Assembly (NCBI GenBank): GCA_905214265.1
Contig: CAJMLQ010000150.1
Coordinates: 1-7,025 of the forward strand
DNA: 7,025 nt
From: an uncultured bacterium
GTDB taxonomy: Bacteria > Bacillota > Clostridia > Oscillospirales > Ruminococcaceae
Direction: 5' to 3'
This document shows positions 6,573 through 7,025 of this stretch, piece after piece (the first letter of the stretch is position 1; each line of letters opens with the position of its first letter). The notes under the pieces are model-generated. The model was not told the DNA's origin. It ran no database searches and saw only the letters and a list, made by a program, of their open reading frames with translations. Both the position numbers and the translations under genes were made by a program.

Positions 6573-6599
6573 TGTATCCGGTATCTGTACACTATATTC
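6573..6599 (-). promoter_or_regulatory. Sigma-E-like (mother-cell) promoter of cwlJ-gerQ
   Basis: On the minus strand GAATATA (6599-6593) and GATACA (6578-6573) are separated by 14 bases. They match the sigma-E -35 pattern (KMATATT, six of seven) and five of six bases of the -10 core (CATACA). The predicted start lies about 20-25 bases before the cwlJ ATG. Bacillus cwlJ is known to be sigma-E dependent, which fits. This is a motif reading by eye, with no competing sigma-A promoter seen. Confidence 0.5.
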
Positions 6600-6821
6600 C
6601 ATCGGTTGTGCCGTTATGCCGCGTTCTTTGGGAATTTGCGAGGAATTTTTTCCGCAGCGATACGGCAGTCATGATCATCCTGAATTGTAAAGGGAGTCCG
6701 GAGAGACGGTATTCTTCTTCAGCATCTATGGCGCTTCTAAATTCCAAAAGCTGCTCAACAACGAACTGATGCCATAGTGCTGATGTTTTTACAGGAAAAT
6801 GCAAAATGTTTCAAAAATCTC
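6600..6821. other. Stretch without a convincing gene between cwlJ promoter and tRNA promoter
   Basis: A 70-codon minus-strand frame (6804-6592) exists, but it starts at a TTG with no Shine-Dalgarno sequence and shows no recognisable domain. It also ends inside the sigma-E-like promoter. Its middle (EQLLEFRSAIDAEEEY) looks protein-like, so it might be the remnant of a lost gene. Nothing else is supported here; base composition becomes AT-rich towards the tRNA promoter. Confidence 0.3.
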
Positions 6822-6850
6822 TTTACAAATTCAAATAAATATGATATAAT
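6822..6850 (+). promoter_or_regulatory. Strong sigma-A promoter of tRNA-Leu
   Basis: TTTACA (6822-6827) and TATAAT (6845-6850) are separated by 17 bases, a near-consensus vegetative promoter in AT-rich surroundings. Transcription should begin near 6857, giving a 5' leader of about 30 bases before the tRNA. Confidence 0.9.
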
Positions 6851-6888
6851 TTTTATTGTTGTCTTGTGATACTTTAAGTCAGCAATAT

Positions 6889-6975
6889 GCGGATATGGCG
6901 GAATTGGCAGACGCGCTAGATTCAGGTTCTAGTGACTTCACGGTCATACAGGTTCAAGTCCTGCTATCCGCACCA
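6889..6975 (+). tRNA. tRNA-Leu (anticodon CAG)
   Basis: This is a complete 87-base tRNA with encoded CCA (6973-6975). The acceptor arms GCGGATA (6889-6895) and TATCCGC (6965-6971) pair fully. The D arm has a GCG/CGC stem (6898-6900 and 6912-6914). The anticodon stem CTAGA/TCTAG (6916-6920 and 6928-6932) encloses the loop TTCAGGT with anticodon CAG at 6923-6925, reading the Leu codon CUG. The long variable arm (TGAC/GTCA, 6933-6936 and 6943-6946) confirms a class II tRNA. The T arm is ACAGG-TTCAAGT-CCTGC, in which the outermost pair (A6948 with C6964) is mismatched, leaving four good pairs. It is a stand-alone unit with its own promoter and terminator. Confidence 0.97.
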
Positions 6976-6980
6976 TAACT

Positions 6981-7025
6981 GAACCGACAGTTGATACAAT
7001 TATCGACTGTCGGTTCGTTATTTTT
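6981..7025 (+). terminator. Rho-independent terminator of tRNA-Leu
   Basis: Arms 6981-6996 and 7001-7016 form a 16-bp stem with one G-T pair (6992 with 7005) and a CAAT loop, followed by GTTATTTTT to the end of the window. It begins five bases after the tRNA CCA end, a textbook intrinsic terminator. Confidence 0.93.

Noticed and set aside
6592..6804. 70-codon minus-strand frame as a gene
   Set aside because: It has a TTG start without a ribosome binding site, no recognisable domain, and overlaps the cwlJ promoter.
6879..6900. Similarity between the 2212-2252 repeat and the bases at the 5' side of the tRNA (shared TCAGCAATAT and GCGGATAT)
   Set aside because: The shared blocks are only 8-10 bases; matches of that length are expected by chance in 7 kb, and part is the conserved tRNA acceptor arm.
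1..7025. Search for CRISPR arrays, insertion sequences, phage genes, toxin-antitoxin pairs or riboswitches
   Set aside because: No regularly spaced direct repeats, transposase or integrase motifs, or conserved riboswitch-like leaders were seen on either strand.

Overview
The window looks like chromosomal DNA of a spore-forming Firmicute of moderate GC content, most likely class Clostridia and possibly Oscillospirales. Four things point there: a CwlJ/GerQ-type spore germination pair, strong AGGAGG-type ribosome binding sites, a YtqB/MnmM-type methyltransferase of Firmicute character, and a classic sigma-A promoter and intrinsic terminator around a CCA-encoding tRNA. The order-level guess is inference from base composition and gene style only.

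Layout, left to right. Positions 2-2098 (+) carry the 3' part of a large gene whose product has the C-terminal beta-sandwich regions of a GH38 alpha-mannosidase; its start and catalytic domain lie outside the window. A 275-base convergent gap follows, containing a perfect 18-bp inverted repeat. On the minus strand come, in order of transcription, a tRNA-modifying methyltransferase (mnmM/ytqB, 5004-4444), pyroglutamyl-peptidase I (pcp, 4433-3822) and, after a 206-base gap, a uroporphyrinogen-decarboxylase-like protein (3615-2374). The mnmM-pcp pair is tightly coupled: the mnmM stop codon overlaps the pcp Shine-Dalgarno sequence. A good sigma-A-type promoter sits just upstream of mnmM. Divergent from it is a 154-residue membrane-associated protein of unknown function (5152-5616, +) with a perfect Shine-Dalgarno sequence. 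A 17-bp hairpin separates it from the convergent cwlJ-gerQ operon (6543-5707, -), which has a plausible mother-cell sigma-E-like promoter. After about 220 bases without a convincing gene, the window ends with a complete tRNA-Leu(CAG) unit: promoter, tRNA and terminator.

Functionally these are separate modules: glycan degradation (GH38), a possible one-carbon or methyl-transfer protein (UroD-like), tRNA wobble modification plus peptide turnover, spore germination, and a tRNA. No mobile element, CRISPR array, phage gene or obvious novel multi-gene system is visible. The points most worth a second look are the uncharacterised 154-residue protein, the clostridial cwlJ-gerQ pair whose GerQ lacks N-terminal lysines, and the coupling of mnmM with pcp.
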